The notes below the pieces were generated by a model that was given only the letters and a program-made list of their open reading frames with translations, was not told where the DNA came from and did no database searches. A DNA stretch of 64,000 nucleotides from Lachnospiraceae bacterium (GTDB lineage: Bacteria; Bacillota; Clostridia; Lachnospirales; Lachnospiraceae), in NCBI GenBank assembly GCA_015057365.1, contig SVEN01000004.1, positions 1 to 64,000 of the forward strand, given 5' to 3'. Shown here piece after piece: positions 1 to 10,954 of the stretch. The translations under genes and the position numbers were made by a program. How positions within the stretch are numbered: the first letter of the stretch is position 1; each line of letters begins with the position of its first letter.

Positions 1-62
1 TTACTCTCAACAGCCAGGTCAAACAACGCTTCTCCGTATACCTCAGCCGCTAATTTTGCCAT
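1..62 (-). CDS. atpH: ATP synthase F1 delta subunit, N-terminus only (partial at window edge)
   Basis: Minus strand ATG at 62 reads MAKLAAEVYGEALFDLAVES..., overlapping the atpF stop at 50-52; typical atpB-E-F-H order. Confidence 0.85.
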   Translation of the reverse strand, partial: MAKLAAEVYGEALFDLAVES

Positions 63-631
63 GTATCATCACCCATTTCATTCAATGCTTCGTCAATTAA
101 CTGCGCCTGCTTTTCACTGTCAAGAGAGGATGCTACAAACTTTCCTGCCATAGCGGTTGCCACCGCTACCATTTCCTGCTTTACCTCATCCTTCATCTTG
201 CTCTTTTCAAGTTCAATCTCACGGCTGGCACGATCCATAATACGGGATGCCTCCGCCTTTGCTTCGTTTACAATTTCATCCTCACGCTTTAATGCCTTCT
301 TACGGCCCTCGCTGAGAATCGCCTCAACTTCCTTGTCGGCAGCCTTTAACTTAGCGTCATACTCTGCCTTAAAGTTTTCTGCATCCGCCTTTTCCTTCGC
401 TGCATCCTCCATCTCGTTTGCAATCTTCTCGCGGCGCTTGTTCAACAGGTCACGTGCCGGATTGAATAAGAGATAAGACAGCAGGAAAAACATAAAGCCG
501 ACTGCCAAAACCAAAATCAGGGAGTCTAAAATAAGCTGTGGGCTGAGTCCGAAAATGTAACCTTCCATCTTAGGTTCCGCCTCTGCTTCCAGGAAAACAA
601 GGTTGGAACATATGGTTAAAAGTCCGTTCAC
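50..631 (-). CDS. atpF: ATP synthase F0 subunit b
   Basis: N-terminal TM, then long charged coiled coil (LLFNPARDLLNKRREKIANEMEDAAKEKADAE); operon context. Confidence 0.95.
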   Translation of the reverse strand: MNGLLTICSNLVFLEAEAEPKMEGYIFGLSPQLILDSLILVLAVGFMFFLLSYLLFNPARDLLNKRREKIANEMEDAAKEKADAENFKAEYDAKLKAADKEVEAILSEGRKKALKREDEIVNEAKAEASRIMDRASREIELEKSKMKDEVKQEMVAVATAMAGKFVASSLDSEKQAQLIDEALNEMGDDTWQN

Positions 632-666
632 GTTCCGGCCTCCTTTATGATTTATTCGTTAGCTTC

Positions 667-951
<285 letters not shown>

Positions 952-977
952 TCAAAAAATTTACACTGTGATGTTAC

Positions 978-1730
978 TTATCCCTGTGCTTCATCCTCAG
1001 GGAAATTCTGTGCAATAAATACCATGGTTAACATACAGAATACGTACGCCTGTATCGCACCGGAAAATACGTCGAAGTACACATGCAGTACACCGAACAC
1101 CGGCCACAAGAACGCCTGAATCAGCTTCGGTATCAAACCGTATAACAAGCCCATCATTACTGTACCGGATAAAATATTACCGAACAGACGAAGGGACATA
1201 GACAGCGGTGTCGCCACTTCACCGATAATATTAATCGGGGTAAGCAGTACCGGCTGGAACAGTTTGGTAACATGTCCCGCCTTCTCGTATTTGAAACCGT
1301 TGTAATGAATGAGTACAAAGGTAATCAAAGCCAGCGGCAATGTCACTCCGTAGTCCGCCGTCGGCGGTCTCAATCCAAACAGACCGCTGATATTGCAAAC
1401 AAGAACTACCGCAAACAACGTTCCGATATAGTTTGAAAATCGAACACCCCGTTTTCCCATATTGGACTTGGTCAATCCGTCGACCAGTTCCACCAACAGC
1501 TCGACCACGTTTAAAAACGGACCGGGTACATCCTCGGGATTCGCCTTTTTAATGGCACGGTTCGCAAATAACGCAAACACCGTCAGGGCAATCATGACAA
1601 TCAAAAGACTGACATGGGTCGTCGTAATCCAAAGCGTCTGTCCTCCGATCTCAAAATGAAAATATCCGGTAATACCGATATCAACATCCTGGGACAGAAA
1701 AACGCTTTGAGATAACATTCCAGTTCCCAC
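978..1730 (-). CDS. atpB: ATP synthase F0 subunit a
   Basis: ATPLSMSLRLFGNILSGTVMMGLL motif and C-terminal QAYVFCMLTMVFIA. Confidence 0.96.
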   Translation of the reverse strand: MGTGMLSQSVFLSQDVDIGITGYFHFEIGGQTLWITTTHVSLLIVMIALTVFALFANRAIKKANPEDVPGPFLNVVELLVELVDGLTKSNMGKRGVRFSNYIGTLFAVVLVCNISGLFGLRPPTADYGVTLPLALITFVLIHYNGFKYEKAGHVTKLFQPVLLTPINIIGEVATPLSMSLRLFGNILSGTVMMGLLYGLIPKLIQAFLWPVFGVLHVYFDVFSGAIQAYVFCMLTMVFIAQNFPEDEAQG

Positions 1731-1775
1731 GTTATCACACTCCTTTCCTTTATTCTACGCTCTTACGAACGTGAT

Positions 1776-2282
1776 TTATTTCACCCTCGTAAAAGGGTTG
1801 TATTTATGAATGACGGGCCAAAGCAGCGCAGAAAGCTTTAAGGAAAGTGTTCCCAAAACCGTTCCGAACAAACCGTGCTTTCCGAGAAAAAATACGGACG
1901 CACCGATGACCGCTATCATAATTACCATACGAATGACAGACGAGCGCTTCATATAACCCGCCGCCTGCTTTTCCGGGTATTCCGTGGCAACCAATACCGA
2001 GTGATACATATAACCGGCAAGACATGCCGCCGTAATCGCTCCCGCCAAAGTCCCCAGTGTAAAATACAAACTTCCTCTTAAAATCAAATTACCGATAACA
2101 AGCAACAGCACCACACCCACAGCAATCCCTGCATATAAATCAAGTAAGGTCTGTTTTACCTGCGCCTCTTGCTCGGCTCTTGTCAGGACAGGTGCCTGCT
2201 CCACAAACTCGTTATTCTCCCCGTATTCCTCATCAAAATCATAACTCCAGCCTGTAGTATGCTCCTGCTTTTCTTCTTCCAT
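1776..2282 (-). CDS. Small membrane protein, ATP synthase I-like
   Basis: Four predicted hydrophobic segments, immediately upstream of atpB; SD gagaggtg precedes ATG at 2282 (longer ORF to 2333). Confidence 0.6.
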   Translation of the reverse strand: MEEEKQEHTTGWSYDFDEEYGENNEFVEQAPVLTRAEQEAQVKQTLLDLYAGIAVGVVLLLVIGNLILRGSLYFTLGTLAGAITAACLAGYMYHSVLVATEYPEKQAAGYMKRSSVIRMVIMIAVIGASVFFLGKHGLFGTVLGTLSLKLSALLWPVIHKYNPFTRVK

Positions 2283-2322
2283 CAAAGGTAACACCTCTCT
2301 GTTACATTCTCTTCCGCCGCTG

Positions 2323-2631
2323 TTACTTTTCATTCTCTCCGGCTTGTTTCCGTTCCGCAGCTTGTCTGCCTTCGGCTTTCAGACGTTCGATGTAAGCAAG
2401 CTCCGCATCCTCCTTTGCCTTGTCCTTAGCATAAAAAGGCTTCAACAAATAATATACGTTGCGGAAAGCCGCTGCTATCCCTAAGAATAAAAGTACCGGC
2501 ATGACCCAGCCGGTCCCCGCCTTCTTGTCAATCCATCCGCCCGCAAGCACGCACAAAAATATGGGAACCATCATACTGATGCCAAGTTGTGTCACCAGCA
2601 TCAAAGCTTTGATGACCTTACTGTTTCTCAT
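2323..2631 (-). CDS. AtpZ/AtpI family protein
   Basis: Two-TM protein with GGWIDKKAGTGWVMPVLLFLGIAAAFRNVYYL at the head of the ATP synthase operon. Confidence 0.8.
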   Translation of the reverse strand: MRNSKVIKALMLVTQLGISMMVPIFLCVLAGGWIDKKAGTGWVMPVLLFLGIAAAFRNVYYLLKPFYAKDKAKEDAELAYIERLKAEGRQAAERKQAGENEK

Positions 2632-2908
2632 TTTCTACTCCTTGTTCGTTTTTCAAAAACAAGTCCAAAAAACACCAAATATAGTTTACCACAAAAAACG
2701 AATTATGTATAGTTTTTTCTGCACTTTTTTCCTGATTTTTGCACATTTTTCTTGCATTGTATTGACAAATTTTTCACACTTAATTCCCCGAATTTCTCTT
2801 TCCTTTTTATACAAAATATGGTATACTGTATTCAATAAAAAAGTGTTCGACAGGCCTTATACCGAGCCTCTTAAAATGCCTTGTTTCTCTTACAAAGGAG
2901 GGCTTTTT

Positions 2909-3412
2909 ATGAATACAAACGTTCAGTTATTTCGAAAACGTCATATCCCGGAGGAATGTGTCCTGTTAAAAAACGATAAAATTCTCCACTTGGATAAAAC
3001 AAGTCTGGTCACTTCCTGGAATGTACTGAAGCCACGGTCGGACTTTGCCTCCGGCATCTCCTTCTTTGATTTTGAAAAGCACTGGAAGATCACCCGGGTA
3101 GCCAAAGCCGACGGCAGTCTCTACCATTGGTACTGCGACATTATGAAGATGCATATCTCGGAGGATAACGAAAAAAGCACCTCCACCTATCTGATGGAGG
3201 ATTTATTGATTGACATTGTCATCGAGGCAGACGGTTCCGTTCATGTATTAGACCTGGACGAAGCGGCGGAAGCCTTTGAAAAAGGGCTAATCTCCGCTAC
3301 CGATTTAACACTGGCGTTAAACGCCGCGGACGCACTTTTGCGGATTATCCGAAACGGGAAATTTGCAGACTATCAAAAGATCGTGGAGTTCTATTTAAAC
3401 ACGCCGCGCTGA
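2909..3412 (+). CDS. DUF402-like protein
   Basis: 167 aa from ATG 2909 with SD aaaggaggg; HWYCDIMKMHISED...LMEDLLIDIVIEADGSVHVLDLDEAAEAFEKGLIS is typical of DUF402. Confidence 0.8.
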   Translation: MNTNVQLFRKRHIPEECVLLKNDKILHLDKTSLVTSWNVLKPRSDFASGISFFDFEKHWKITRVAKADGSLYHWYCDIMKMHISEDNEKSTSTYLMEDLLIDIVIEADGSVHVLDLDEAAEAFEKGLISATDLTLALNAADALLRIIRNGKFADYQKIVEFYLNTPR

Positions 3413-3425
3413 TTTAAACACTTAC

Positions 3426-3458
3426 AAAGCCCCGGAGTTGTTACAACTCCGAGGCTTT
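3426..3458. terminator. Bidirectional hairpin terminator between convergent genes
   Basis: aaagccccggagttgt/acaactccgaggcttt near-perfect stem. Confidence 0.75.
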
Positions 3459-3498
3459 CTTAAACATTTCTGTCTCGCTTTTCTTAAGCAACACCCTG

Positions 3499-4671
3499 TC
3501 ACTCCGTCTTTTTCATAAATACACGGTTTGCTCTCCACAAAGTAATCAACATCAATCCGAAGAATACCGCCACATACACCGGAAACACTCCCATACCCAA
3601 CGCCTGGCCTAAAAATCCGCACAGCATCGGAGTCACCATACAGGAAACGCCGGCAACCGCCATCTGGGTTCCCATAATGGAAGGTGACAATTCCTCACCG
3701 AAATTTCCCGGCGTCAGATAGTTAAAATTCGGAAACATCGGTCCGTTTCCGAGACCGACAAGAAACAAGGCCGCTCCGGCCGCTTCCGCACCTAACGGCA
3801 ACAACAGCAATACCACTGCAACTCCCAATACTCCGTGACCGATTTTCACAATCGTCCAGCTATGAAATTTCGCCGCCACCACACCGGACAAAAAGCGGCC
3901 CAATGTCATGCCCAAATAGTAAAAAGTAAGCATCCCTGCTGCTTTATCCGCTGCCATACCCTTGTTCTCTACCAAAAAGGTACTGCCCCATGCACCGCAG
4001 GAGCACTCGATGGCACAGGAACAAATAAACAGACTCCACATTACCTTCACGCCCGGAATCCGCACCATTTCCTTCAGGGAAAGCACCTGCACCTTTTCCT
4101 CTTCTTCCTGTGTTTCGGCCCCATGTACTTTTTTCCAGACCGGCAATGTACAAAACAACAGCAATGCTATCCCGGCTTGGATTACCACCGCAATCCGGTA
4201 GCCGCCGCGCCAACCGTTCTCTCCGCTCATTACAAGAGATAAGATATAAGGACTGACCATAACTCCCACTCCGTAAAAGCAATGTAAAAAGCTCATCTGT
4301 CTGGCGGAATAATGCACCGATACGTAATTATTTAATGCCGTATCCACCGCACCGGCACCCAGACCTAGCGGAATTGCACACAAACACATCGGTAAAAAGC
4401 TCCCGGTTAAGGACATCAAAAGCAGTGCAACCGCCGTCAGAGCGGTACTGAACGCCGTCACTTTATTTGTCCCGAACCGGTTGATTACCCGTGCACTGCA
4501 CATACTGGAAACCGTAGTTCCCAGAAAAGATATTACCGACATAGCACTGCCAAAAGAAAACGGCAGTCCGTACTCCGTATAAATCGCCGGCCATGCCGCA
4601 CCGAACAAAGAATCCGGCAATCCCAGACCGATAAACGCCATATAGATTACAAACAATAAAAACGTTGCCAT
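3499..4671 (-). CDS. MFS transporter
   Basis: About 12 TM segments; ATG at 4671 preceded by SD ggag. Confidence 0.85.
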   Translation of the reverse strand: MATFLLFVIYMAFIGLGLPDSLFGAAWPAIYTEYGLPFSFGSAMSVISFLGTTVSSMCSARVINRFGTNKVTAFSTALTAVALLLMSLTGSFLPMCLCAIPLGLGAGAVDTALNNYVSVHYSARQMSFLHCFYGVGVMVSPYILSLVMSGENGWRGGYRIAVVIQAGIALLLFCTLPVWKKVHGAETQEEEEKVQVLSLKEMVRIPGVKVMWSLFICSCAIECSCGAWGSTFLVENKGMAADKAAGMLTFYYLGMTLGRFLSGVVAAKFHSWTIVKIGHGVLGVAVVLLLLPLGAEAAGAALFLVGLGNGPMFPNFNYLTPGNFGEELSPSIMGTQMAVAGVSCMVTPMLCGFLGQALGMGVFPVYVAVFFGLMLITLWRANRVFMKKTE

Positions 4672-4686
4672 ACAACCATCTCCTGT

Positions 4687-4722
4687 AAAAAAGGCTGCGC
4701 AATTCATGCCGCAGCCCTTTTT
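4687..4722 (-). terminator. Rho-independent terminator downstream of rubrerythrin gene
   Basis: Minus strand gggctgcggcatgaattgcgcagccttttttt. Confidence 0.75.
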
Positions 4723-4730
4723 TAACACAA

Positions 4731-5273
4731 TTAATAGTTTTCTTTTCTCACTTCAAAATACGCCTGCGGATGCTTACATACCGGACAAACCTCCGGAGCC
4801 TCAAGGCCCACAACCACATGACCGCAGTTACGGCATTCCCACATGGTCACGCCGCTCTTTTTGAACACTTCCATAGCCTCTACATTATGTAACAACGCAC
4901 GATATCTCTCCTCGTGCATCTTCTCGATGGCAGCCACACCGCGGAACTGCGCAGCAAGATCCGTAAAACCTTCTTCTTCCGCATCCTTTGCCATGCGCTC
5001 GTACATATCGGTCCACTCCGCATTCTCGCCTTCTGCCGCATGAAGCAAATTCTCTGCAGTATCCCCGAGCTCACCCAGTGCCTTAAACCAGAGCTTTGCG
5101 TGTTCCTTCTCATTCTCCGCCGTCTGTAAAAACAGTGCCGCAATCTGCTCATACCCTGCCTTCTTCGCTACAGATGCAAAGTAGGTATACTTATTTCTTG
5201 CCTGCGATTCACCGGCAAATGCTTCCCAAAGGTTCTTTTCTGTTTTTGTGCCTGCATACTTGTTAGTACCCAT
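4731..5273 (-). CDS. Rubrerythrin
   Basis: Ferritin-like ExxxAxxKY...EKEHAKLW...E(K)MHEERY plus C-terminal rubredoxin-like [10 protein letters not shown]...[11 protein letters not shown]. Confidence 0.95.
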   Translation of the reverse strand: MGTNKYAGTKTEKNLWEAFAGESQARNKYTYFASVAKKAGYEQIAALFLQTAENEKEHAKLWFKALGELGDTAENLLHAAEGENAEWTDMYERMAKDAEEEGFTDLAAQFRGVAAIEKMHEERYRALLHNVEAMEVFKKSGVTMWECRNCGHVVVGLEAPEVCPVCKHPQAYFEVRKENY

Positions 5274-5331
5274 ACCGTAGTCTCCTTTTCTGTTTGTAAT
5301 ATTTGAAAACACTGAAATGATCCGTGCTTCA

Positions 5332-5760
5332 TTAATCTTCCATCATACCGATACGTCTTGCGTGACGCTCCTCATTAGAAAACGGGGTGTCCAAAAACTT
5401 ATCTACAATCATCAGTGCCAGTCCCGGCCCCACAATTCTGCCGCCCATGGCAAGGATGTTTGCGTCATTATGAAGTCTTGTTGCCTCCGCACTGAATACA
5501 TCATGACAAAGAGCCGCACGAATGCCCTTAATTTTATTTGCGGTAATGGAAATGCCGATACCGGTTCCGCAAATAAGAATTCCCTTTTCACACTCACCAT
5601 CCGCAACCGCGTGAGCCACAAGCTTACCGTAAATCGGATAATCTACGGAAGCGGAAGAGTAGGTACCGAAATCCTTATATTCCAGTCCTCTTGCCTCTAA
5701 GTGCTTCTTTACCTCCTGCATTAATTCATAACCGCCCTGATCGCAACCTAACGCTATCAT
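5332..5760 (-). CDS. rpiB: Ribose-5-phosphate isomerase B (RpiB/LacAB family)
   Basis: [14 protein letters not shown]...[24 protein letters not shown]...[15 protein letters not shown] gaggaaggaac before ATG 5760. Confidence 0.93.
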   Translation of the reverse strand: MIALGCDQGGYELMQEVKKHLEARGLEYKDFGTYSSASVDYPIYGKLVAHAVADGECEKGILICGTGIGISITANKIKGIRAALCHDVFSAEATRLHNDANILAMGGRIVGPGLALMIVDKFLDTPFSNEERHARRIGMMED

Positions 5761-5783
5761 GTTCCTTTCCTCCTTGGAATTCA

Positions 5784-6863
5784 TTAATTTAAAATATCTT
5801 CATCCTGCTCAAGCCGGATGATATGGTATCCCGCCGCTTTTAAGAGGCGATTCATAATCGCCGTTCCTAACGGGTTATCCGCAAAACTTTCCGAATATAT
5901 CACACTGACACCGGTCTCGTCAAAGCTGCGCAGCGTGTTAAACAATCCCGCCGCAATCGATGCGGCATTGGCACGTTCACCTACGCAGAACACCATGCCA
6001 CCGGTATAATTTTTCTTTGTTTCTTCCGTGGCCAGAATGCCCGTAATCCGCCCTTCTGCCGCATTTTTCACCGCTTCCGCATTGATATAGCGGATTACCT
6101 CATCGCTCTTTCCCTCCACGATATAAAGCGGTGCCTTTGGGGCATAGTGACGGTACTTCATACCCGGAGCCTTGGCAACAATATTCTCCGAAGCACTTCT
6201 CTTTAAAACCGCCTCATCAAACCGCACCTCGCCTAACACTTCGGCCAACTGCTCCGCATTGATATAACCCGGACGAAGGATGAGAGGTACTTCTCCCGTC
6301 AAATCCACAATCGTGGACTCCAAACCGATTTCCGACGCACCTCCGTCGATAATCATATCGATTTTCCCGTCCAAATCCTCAATGACATGTTCTGCCTTTG
6401 TGGTACTCGGTCGTCCCGACGCATTGGCGCTGGGCGCCGCCACATACACACCGGATAACCGAATCAGTGCATTTGCAATCTCATCCGCCGGCATACGAAT
6501 CGCCACCGTATCAAGTCCTCCGGTAGTCGCCTTCGGCACTTTGTCACTCTTTTTTAAAATCATGGTAAGGGGGCCCGGCCAGAACGCCTCCGCAAGGCGG
6601 TACGCCGCATCCGGCACCTCCGCCGCCAGCTCCGTAAGCGCATCCGTATCCGCAATATGCACAATCAGAGGGTTGTCGGACGGGCGCCCTTTCGCCGCGT
6701 AAATCCGTGCGGCAGCCGTCTCGTCAAAAGCATTGCCTCCCAGACCGTACACCGTCTCCGTCGGAAATGCCACCAAACCTCCTACGCGCAATCGTTCCGC
6801 AGCGGAAAACAACTCCCGATCCTCAAACTGTGCTCTGTTTATTTTAACAATCTCTGTCTTCAT
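5784..6863 (-). CDS. L-threonylcarbamoyladenylate synthase (Sua5/YwlC)
   Basis: FPTETVYGLGGNAFDETAAARIYAAKGRPSDNPLIVHI; SxxxSTIVDLTGEVPLILRPG; C-terminal Sua5 domain. Confidence 0.95.
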   Translation of the reverse strand: MKTEIVKINRAQFEDRELFSAAERLRVGGLVAFPTETVYGLGGNAFDETAAARIYAAKGRPSDNPLIVHIADTDALTELAAEVPDAAYRLAEAFWPGPLTMILKKSDKVPKATTGGLDTVAIRMPADEIANALIRLSGVYVAAPSANASGRPSTTKAEHVIEDLDGKIDMIIDGGASEIGLESTIVDLTGEVPLILRPGYINAEQLAEVLGEVRFDEAVLKRSASENIVAKAPGMKYRHYAPKAPLYIVEGKSDEVIRYINAEAVKNAAEGRITGILATEETKKNYTGGMVFCVGERANAASIAAGLFNTLRSFDETGVSVIYSESFADNPLGTAIMNRLLKAAGYHIIRLEQDEDILN

Positions 6864-6914
6864 CCGGTTTATAAACCTTCCTTCCGTTCCGAGCCTCATC
6901 CTTTTTCCCGCCCG

Positions 6915-7652
6915 CTAAGGGGTCTTTCGCTCGGCTAGATATTGTTTGATGCCCTGATACAAAACATCCGCTACTTTTTCCTGATACTCCGGTGCGGAAA
7001 GTAACCGTTCCTCCTCCGGACTGGATAAAAAGCCGCACTCCGCAATCACAATCGGGCAAGCAGTCTTCTTTAAAAGATAATAGTCCCCGTTTGCCTTAGC
7101 CTGACGTGTATTTCCGTCCTGCAGCACTTCCGGGAACTTCTTTTGTAAAAGCTCCGCAAGCTGCTTACTCTCCTCCGAATCTTTATAATAAAACACTTGC
7201 GCTCCTTTGCAGGAAGCATCCGGAAAACTGTTCTGGTGTATACTCACCACCAGTTCCGGCTCAGCCTCCGAAATCAAACGCACCCGGGCTGCCATATCCT
7301 CTCTTTTTTTGTTGGTCGCGGTCTCACTGTACAGTCCCGCATCCCCCGTTCTTGTCATAACAACCGTAACTCCGTCCGCCATCAGGCGTGCCTGTAGCTT
7401 CCGGGCCACTTCCAGATTCACGTCTTTTTCCAAAACACCGGTGGTCCCCACCTTGCCGGGATCCGCTCCCCCGTGTCCGGCATCGATTACTACCACGGGA
7501 TTCCCGGTGTCTGTCTGCCCGGAAAATACCGAAGACAAACGCTCTCCCGCCTTACTCTTTGCAAGCAGTAACACCGCACACATCCCAAGCAACAACCAAA
7601 TGTGTTTATAGGTTTTGAGTCTGTCAAACAGACTTCGCCCCATTTCTTTCAT
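6915..7652 (-). CDS. N-acetylmuramoyl-L-alanine amidase (Amidase_3, CwlD-like)
   Basis: VVIDAGHGGADPGKVG, VVSIHQNSF, VIAECGFLSSPEEERLL. Confidence 0.92.
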   Translation of the reverse strand: MKEMGRSLFDRLKTYKHIWLLLGMCAVLLLAKSKAGERLSSVFSGQTDTGNPVVVIDAGHGGADPGKVGTTGVLEKDVNLEVARKLQARLMADGVTVVMTRTGDAGLYSETATNKKREDMAARVRLISEAEPELVVSIHQNSFPDASCKGAQVFYYKDSEESKQLAELLQKKFPEVLQDGNTRQAKANGDYYLLKKTACPIVIAECGFLSSPEEERLLSAPEYQEKVADVLYQGIKQYLAERKTP

Positions 7653-7691
7653 ACCGCACCAACCTGTTTTTACACAAGTATATGCTTACGT

Positions 7692-9437
7692 CTATTCCGC
7701 AAGAACTCCAACCTCAAACAACGGCCATACCTCGTCCGGCTCAAAGCCCAGACGCCAAGCGGCTACGCCGGCCAAATCATTCTTTCTGATATATGCAATC
7801 TTTTCCTGTAAGGACTGCACGTCCTCCAGCCACATCTTACAGGTAGCTCCTCCCTTTGTATATTCCGCATAGTACTGTCTGGTGGTATCATCCCATACCG
7901 GAGTTACCTTATTTCGGGTAAGCTCCGACGCCGCTGTCACCATGGCAAGTGCTTCGGACGTCAGCTTTGTTGTACCGTTCTCTTCGGTCTCGGTCCAAAG
8001 TCTCGTATAAAACGGCACTGCCATGATTACCTGCTCCTTCGGCACCATGGTAAGAATATTGTCCACCGCAGTGGTCAGGTAACTGTAGGAAGCCACGGAA
8101 CCGGCCGTCTCGGAGCCGGCATAATGTTCGTCATATGCCATAATCACCACGTAGTCTACCACTTCACCCTGGGCCTCCCAGTCATAATACGCCGCATGGG
8201 CGGACGGTACATAGTTATCCACGGAAAGCACCAGGCCGTTTGCACGACATTTTACCGATAACTCTCTCAAAAAGCGGATAAAATGCGGTCCGGTCTGTAA
8301 AGAAAGCAACTCAAAATCGATATTCAGTCCGTCCAAATCATAACGGATTGCTTCCGCCACCAGCGCATTCACCAACTCCTCCCTCTCCTTGGTAGAGGAA
8401 AGCACCGCAAAAGAATTGGCCGTGGCATCAAAGCCTTCGATACCGGCAATCGTGAAGTTATCTACCAGTCCCCACACTTCCAGACCATGCGCTTTTGCTG
8501 TTTCCACATAGGCCATATCCGCCAGAGAAATCAGAGGATTCTCCGCTTCCGGCGTATTTACCCGGAACCAGGTCGGGGAGACCACCGTCAGCTGGTCCTT
8601 GTTTTTAATCAAATTTTCCAGACCGGCATTGGCATTTTTATTCGTCACCTGATGCCAACCCAGTACAACATCTTCATCGGATAAAATGTGGGAGTACACT
8701 GCCGGAACATAATCCGACGTATAAGACTCCAGATAAGTCTCCGTCAAATCCTTCTTCCTGACAAAGCCGTAAATACCGTCCTCCGTCATAACCTTTACAA
8801 ACTTCGTATCGGCATCCGTACCGGCATCCACATACCAAACAACACTATCTTTTGCCAAATCACATAAAATACGGCTCTTAATATCCGCACTTTCTCTTAC
8901 CTCCGTATCCTTCTCCACCTTAAGGGACAGCATGTCCTTTGCTCCGGTACGCAGAAGTACTCTGGACGGATTCTCATAAACGGTATAGGTCAAATCGGAA
9001 AACAATGCCGCAAACTCCAAAGACACATACGGCACTCCGGCTTTTGTTAAAATAGGTGCACAGGAAAGCTCCTGCTTGGTCTTGTTGCTGTAATATACCG
9101 GCTCCATCGGATAGGCCCGGATAATCTCTGTCGGTGTTGCATAGGAGAGCACCAATTCCTGCTCGTCGTAATAAAACTCTTCATTGATATGCGCAAGCAC
9201 CGTATCCAAATCCAGATAGATTCCTCCGTTTAGCAACAGTGCGTTTTTCTCATACTTTTCCTGCCAGAACGTAACGTATGCCTCTCCCTCCGGAACAACC
9301 GTCACTTCTCCCGGCGATACACGTTCCTCACTCGGAGTATACTTCCGAACCAAGGCAACACAAAGAACCGCTGCTATCAAAAGCAACGTTACAAACACTC
9401 CGATTATCGTAACTCCGGTTTTTTTCTTCACTGACAT
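7692..9437 (-). CDS. GH18-family glycosyl hydrolase with SH3-like region (cell-wall or spore hydrolase type)
   Basis: YDLDGLNIDFELL and VVIMAYDEHYAGS...AVPFYTRLW motifs; N-terminal TM; SD aagaggaa before ATG 9437. Confidence 0.88.
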   Translation of the reverse strand: MSVKKKTGVTIIGVFVTLLLIAAVLCVALVRKYTPSEERVSPGEVTVVPEGEAYVTFWQEKYEKNALLLNGGIYLDLDTVLAHINEEFYYDEQELVLSYATPTEIIRAYPMEPVYYSNKTKQELSCAPILTKAGVPYVSLEFAALFSDLTYTVYENPSRVLLRTGAKDMLSLKVEKDTEVRESADIKSRILCDLAKDSVVWYVDAGTDADTKFVKVMTEDGIYGFVRKKDLTETYLESYTSDYVPAVYSHILSDEDVVLGWHQVTNKNANAGLENLIKNKDQLTVVSPTWFRVNTPEAENPLISLADMAYVETAKAHGLEVWGLVDNFTIAGIEGFDATANSFAVLSSTKEREELVNALVAEAIRYDLDGLNIDFELLSLQTGPHFIRFLRELSVKCRANGLVLSVDNYVPSAHAAYYDWEAQGEVVDYVVIMAYDEHYAGSETAGSVASYSYLTTAVDNILTMVPKEQVIMAVPFYTRLWTETEENGTTKLTSEALAMVTAASELTRNKVTPVWDDTTRQYYAEYTKGGATCKMWLEDVQSLQEKIAYIRKNDLAGVAAWRLGFEPDEVWPLFEVGVLAE

Positions 9438-9658
9438 TTCCTCTTTTCTGTATATCTTACTGTATTTTAGTATATACAAGTTATAAAAAATAATCAACCC
9501 CATTTTGCCGTCATACCGCACTTTAAACAGTCGTTTTTGAGAGAACGCCCATCCTCATCCGTATCGGTACGACGACAAACGGAGTTTCCCGTCGGAGGTA
9601 GAACCTGTGTGATATGCAAAACAACCTCCGGCCGGTTGCACTACCGGGCAAAACATAC

Positions 9659-10954
9659 TCAAAAGATTGTACGAAACAGCTTCTCCGTCTTTTTTCCGGA
9701 AAGCAATACATCCTCGACAAACGACAGCTCGATGACCTTTCCGAACCGTATCGGAAGCATTTCTTTTTCTCCGCCGGTCAACACCGCCGTAATTTCGTGC
9801 TGTATCCTTCTGTCGCTTATCTGTCGGGAAAGTGCCTTCCAGTCCTGCAACCGCCACGGGTACACCGCCCCGAGGACAAACCGGTTGTTACACCGCAAAA
9901 ACTCACTGACATGTGTCTCCGCAAGCATTCCGAAATGCAGAATAATTGTAGTATAGCCCATTGCTGCATAGGTGCCGATCACAGAGGAATTTCCTTCCGT
10001 AACATAACAAATCTTTTGGAGCAAAAAACACTCCGGTACCGTTTTGTTTTCTCCGAACAGACTCTCATAAAGCCGCTCGAATATATGCCGGCCCGACATA
10101 TCGATACATGCAATCCGTCCTTTTCCCTTGTCCTTCCAATATGCCGCCAGCAAGGTGCACAACACACCGCTTTCCGCGCCTTCGTGTACACCGATGACAC
10201 CGATGTAGCCCGGAGCCTTCGCTCCTTCTCGATGCCTTCTCTTCGGTACATTCCGTACCGCCTTTTGCAGTTCTTCCTTTAACACAGATACACTGGGATA
10301 CCGCTTTGCCGGATTCTCCCGCACACACTTCTCATAAATTCTTTGTAACTCTTTTCTCCCTTTACCACCCGCTCCCAGCATAACACCGATGACACGGCCG
10401 ATCCCGTAAATGTCGGAGCTCTCCTCCGCTCTACCCTTATACTGTTCGGGTGCTGCATACCCCTGCGTACCGAACACCACTTCCGGATAATCTGTTTTCC
10501 GTATTGCTCCGCCGAAATCAACAAGGGCCAGTAAATCCCCCCGGATCATGATATTTTCCGGCTTTACATCCAGATATAAAATTCCGTTTCGGTGCAAATA
10601 TTCAATGATTTCACATAGTTGAATGGAATAATGCGATATAAAAGATGTCGGAAGGCATTTCTGCCTGAAAAGAAAATCGAATAAAGTTTCCCCGCCCATA
10701 TCTTCTTCAATGATATAACATGCAGTCTCATCTTCCTCGATATCATAGATGCGAGGAATCGCCGCATGATGCAGCAATTGTAACGTGCGTGCCTCTCGTC
10801 TGCGTTCCTCGTAAAAGGGCCTGTTTTTTAACAAACGCTTCACGATACGCTGCTCCCCGAGTATCTTATGTTCTGCCAGAAATACCTCGCCACCGCTACC
10901 GTTTGCAAGTAACTTAAGCACCCGGTATTTCCCAAATAATAACTCCTCTTCCAT
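9659..10954 (-). CDS. Serine/threonine protein kinase with C-terminal P-loop/MinD-like degenerate domain
   Basis: YRVLKLLANGSGGEVFLAEH, ILYLDVKPENIMI, LVDFGGA, GTQGYAAPEQY; C-terminal YIGVIGVHEGAESGVLCTLLAAYW. Confidence 0.88.
   Translation of the reverse strand: MEEELLFGKYRVLKLLANGSGGEVFLAEHKILGEQRIVKRLLKNRPFYEERRREARTLQLLHHAAIPRIYDIEEDETACYIIEEDMGGETLFDFLFRQKCLPTSFISHYSIQLCEIIEYLHRNGILYLDVKPENIMIRGDLLALVDFGGAIRKTDYPEVVFGTQGYAAPEQYKGRAEESSDIYGIGRVIGVMLGAGGKGRKELQRIYEKCVRENPAKRYPSVSVLKEELQKAVRNVPKRRHREGAKAPGYIGVIGVHEGAESGVLCTLLAAYWKDKGKGRIACIDMSGRHIFERLYESLFGENKTVPECFLLQKICYVTEGNSSVIGTYAAMGYTTIILHFGMLAETHVSEFLRCNNRFVLGAVYPWRLQDWKALSRQISDRRIQHEITAVLTGGEKEMLPIRFGKVIELSFVEDVLLSGKKTEKLFRTIF

Noticed and set aside
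9537-10282. Overlapping plus-strand ORFs near the kinase gene
   Set aside because: Antisense to the kinase C-terminus; the intergenic part shows no good RBS or domain.
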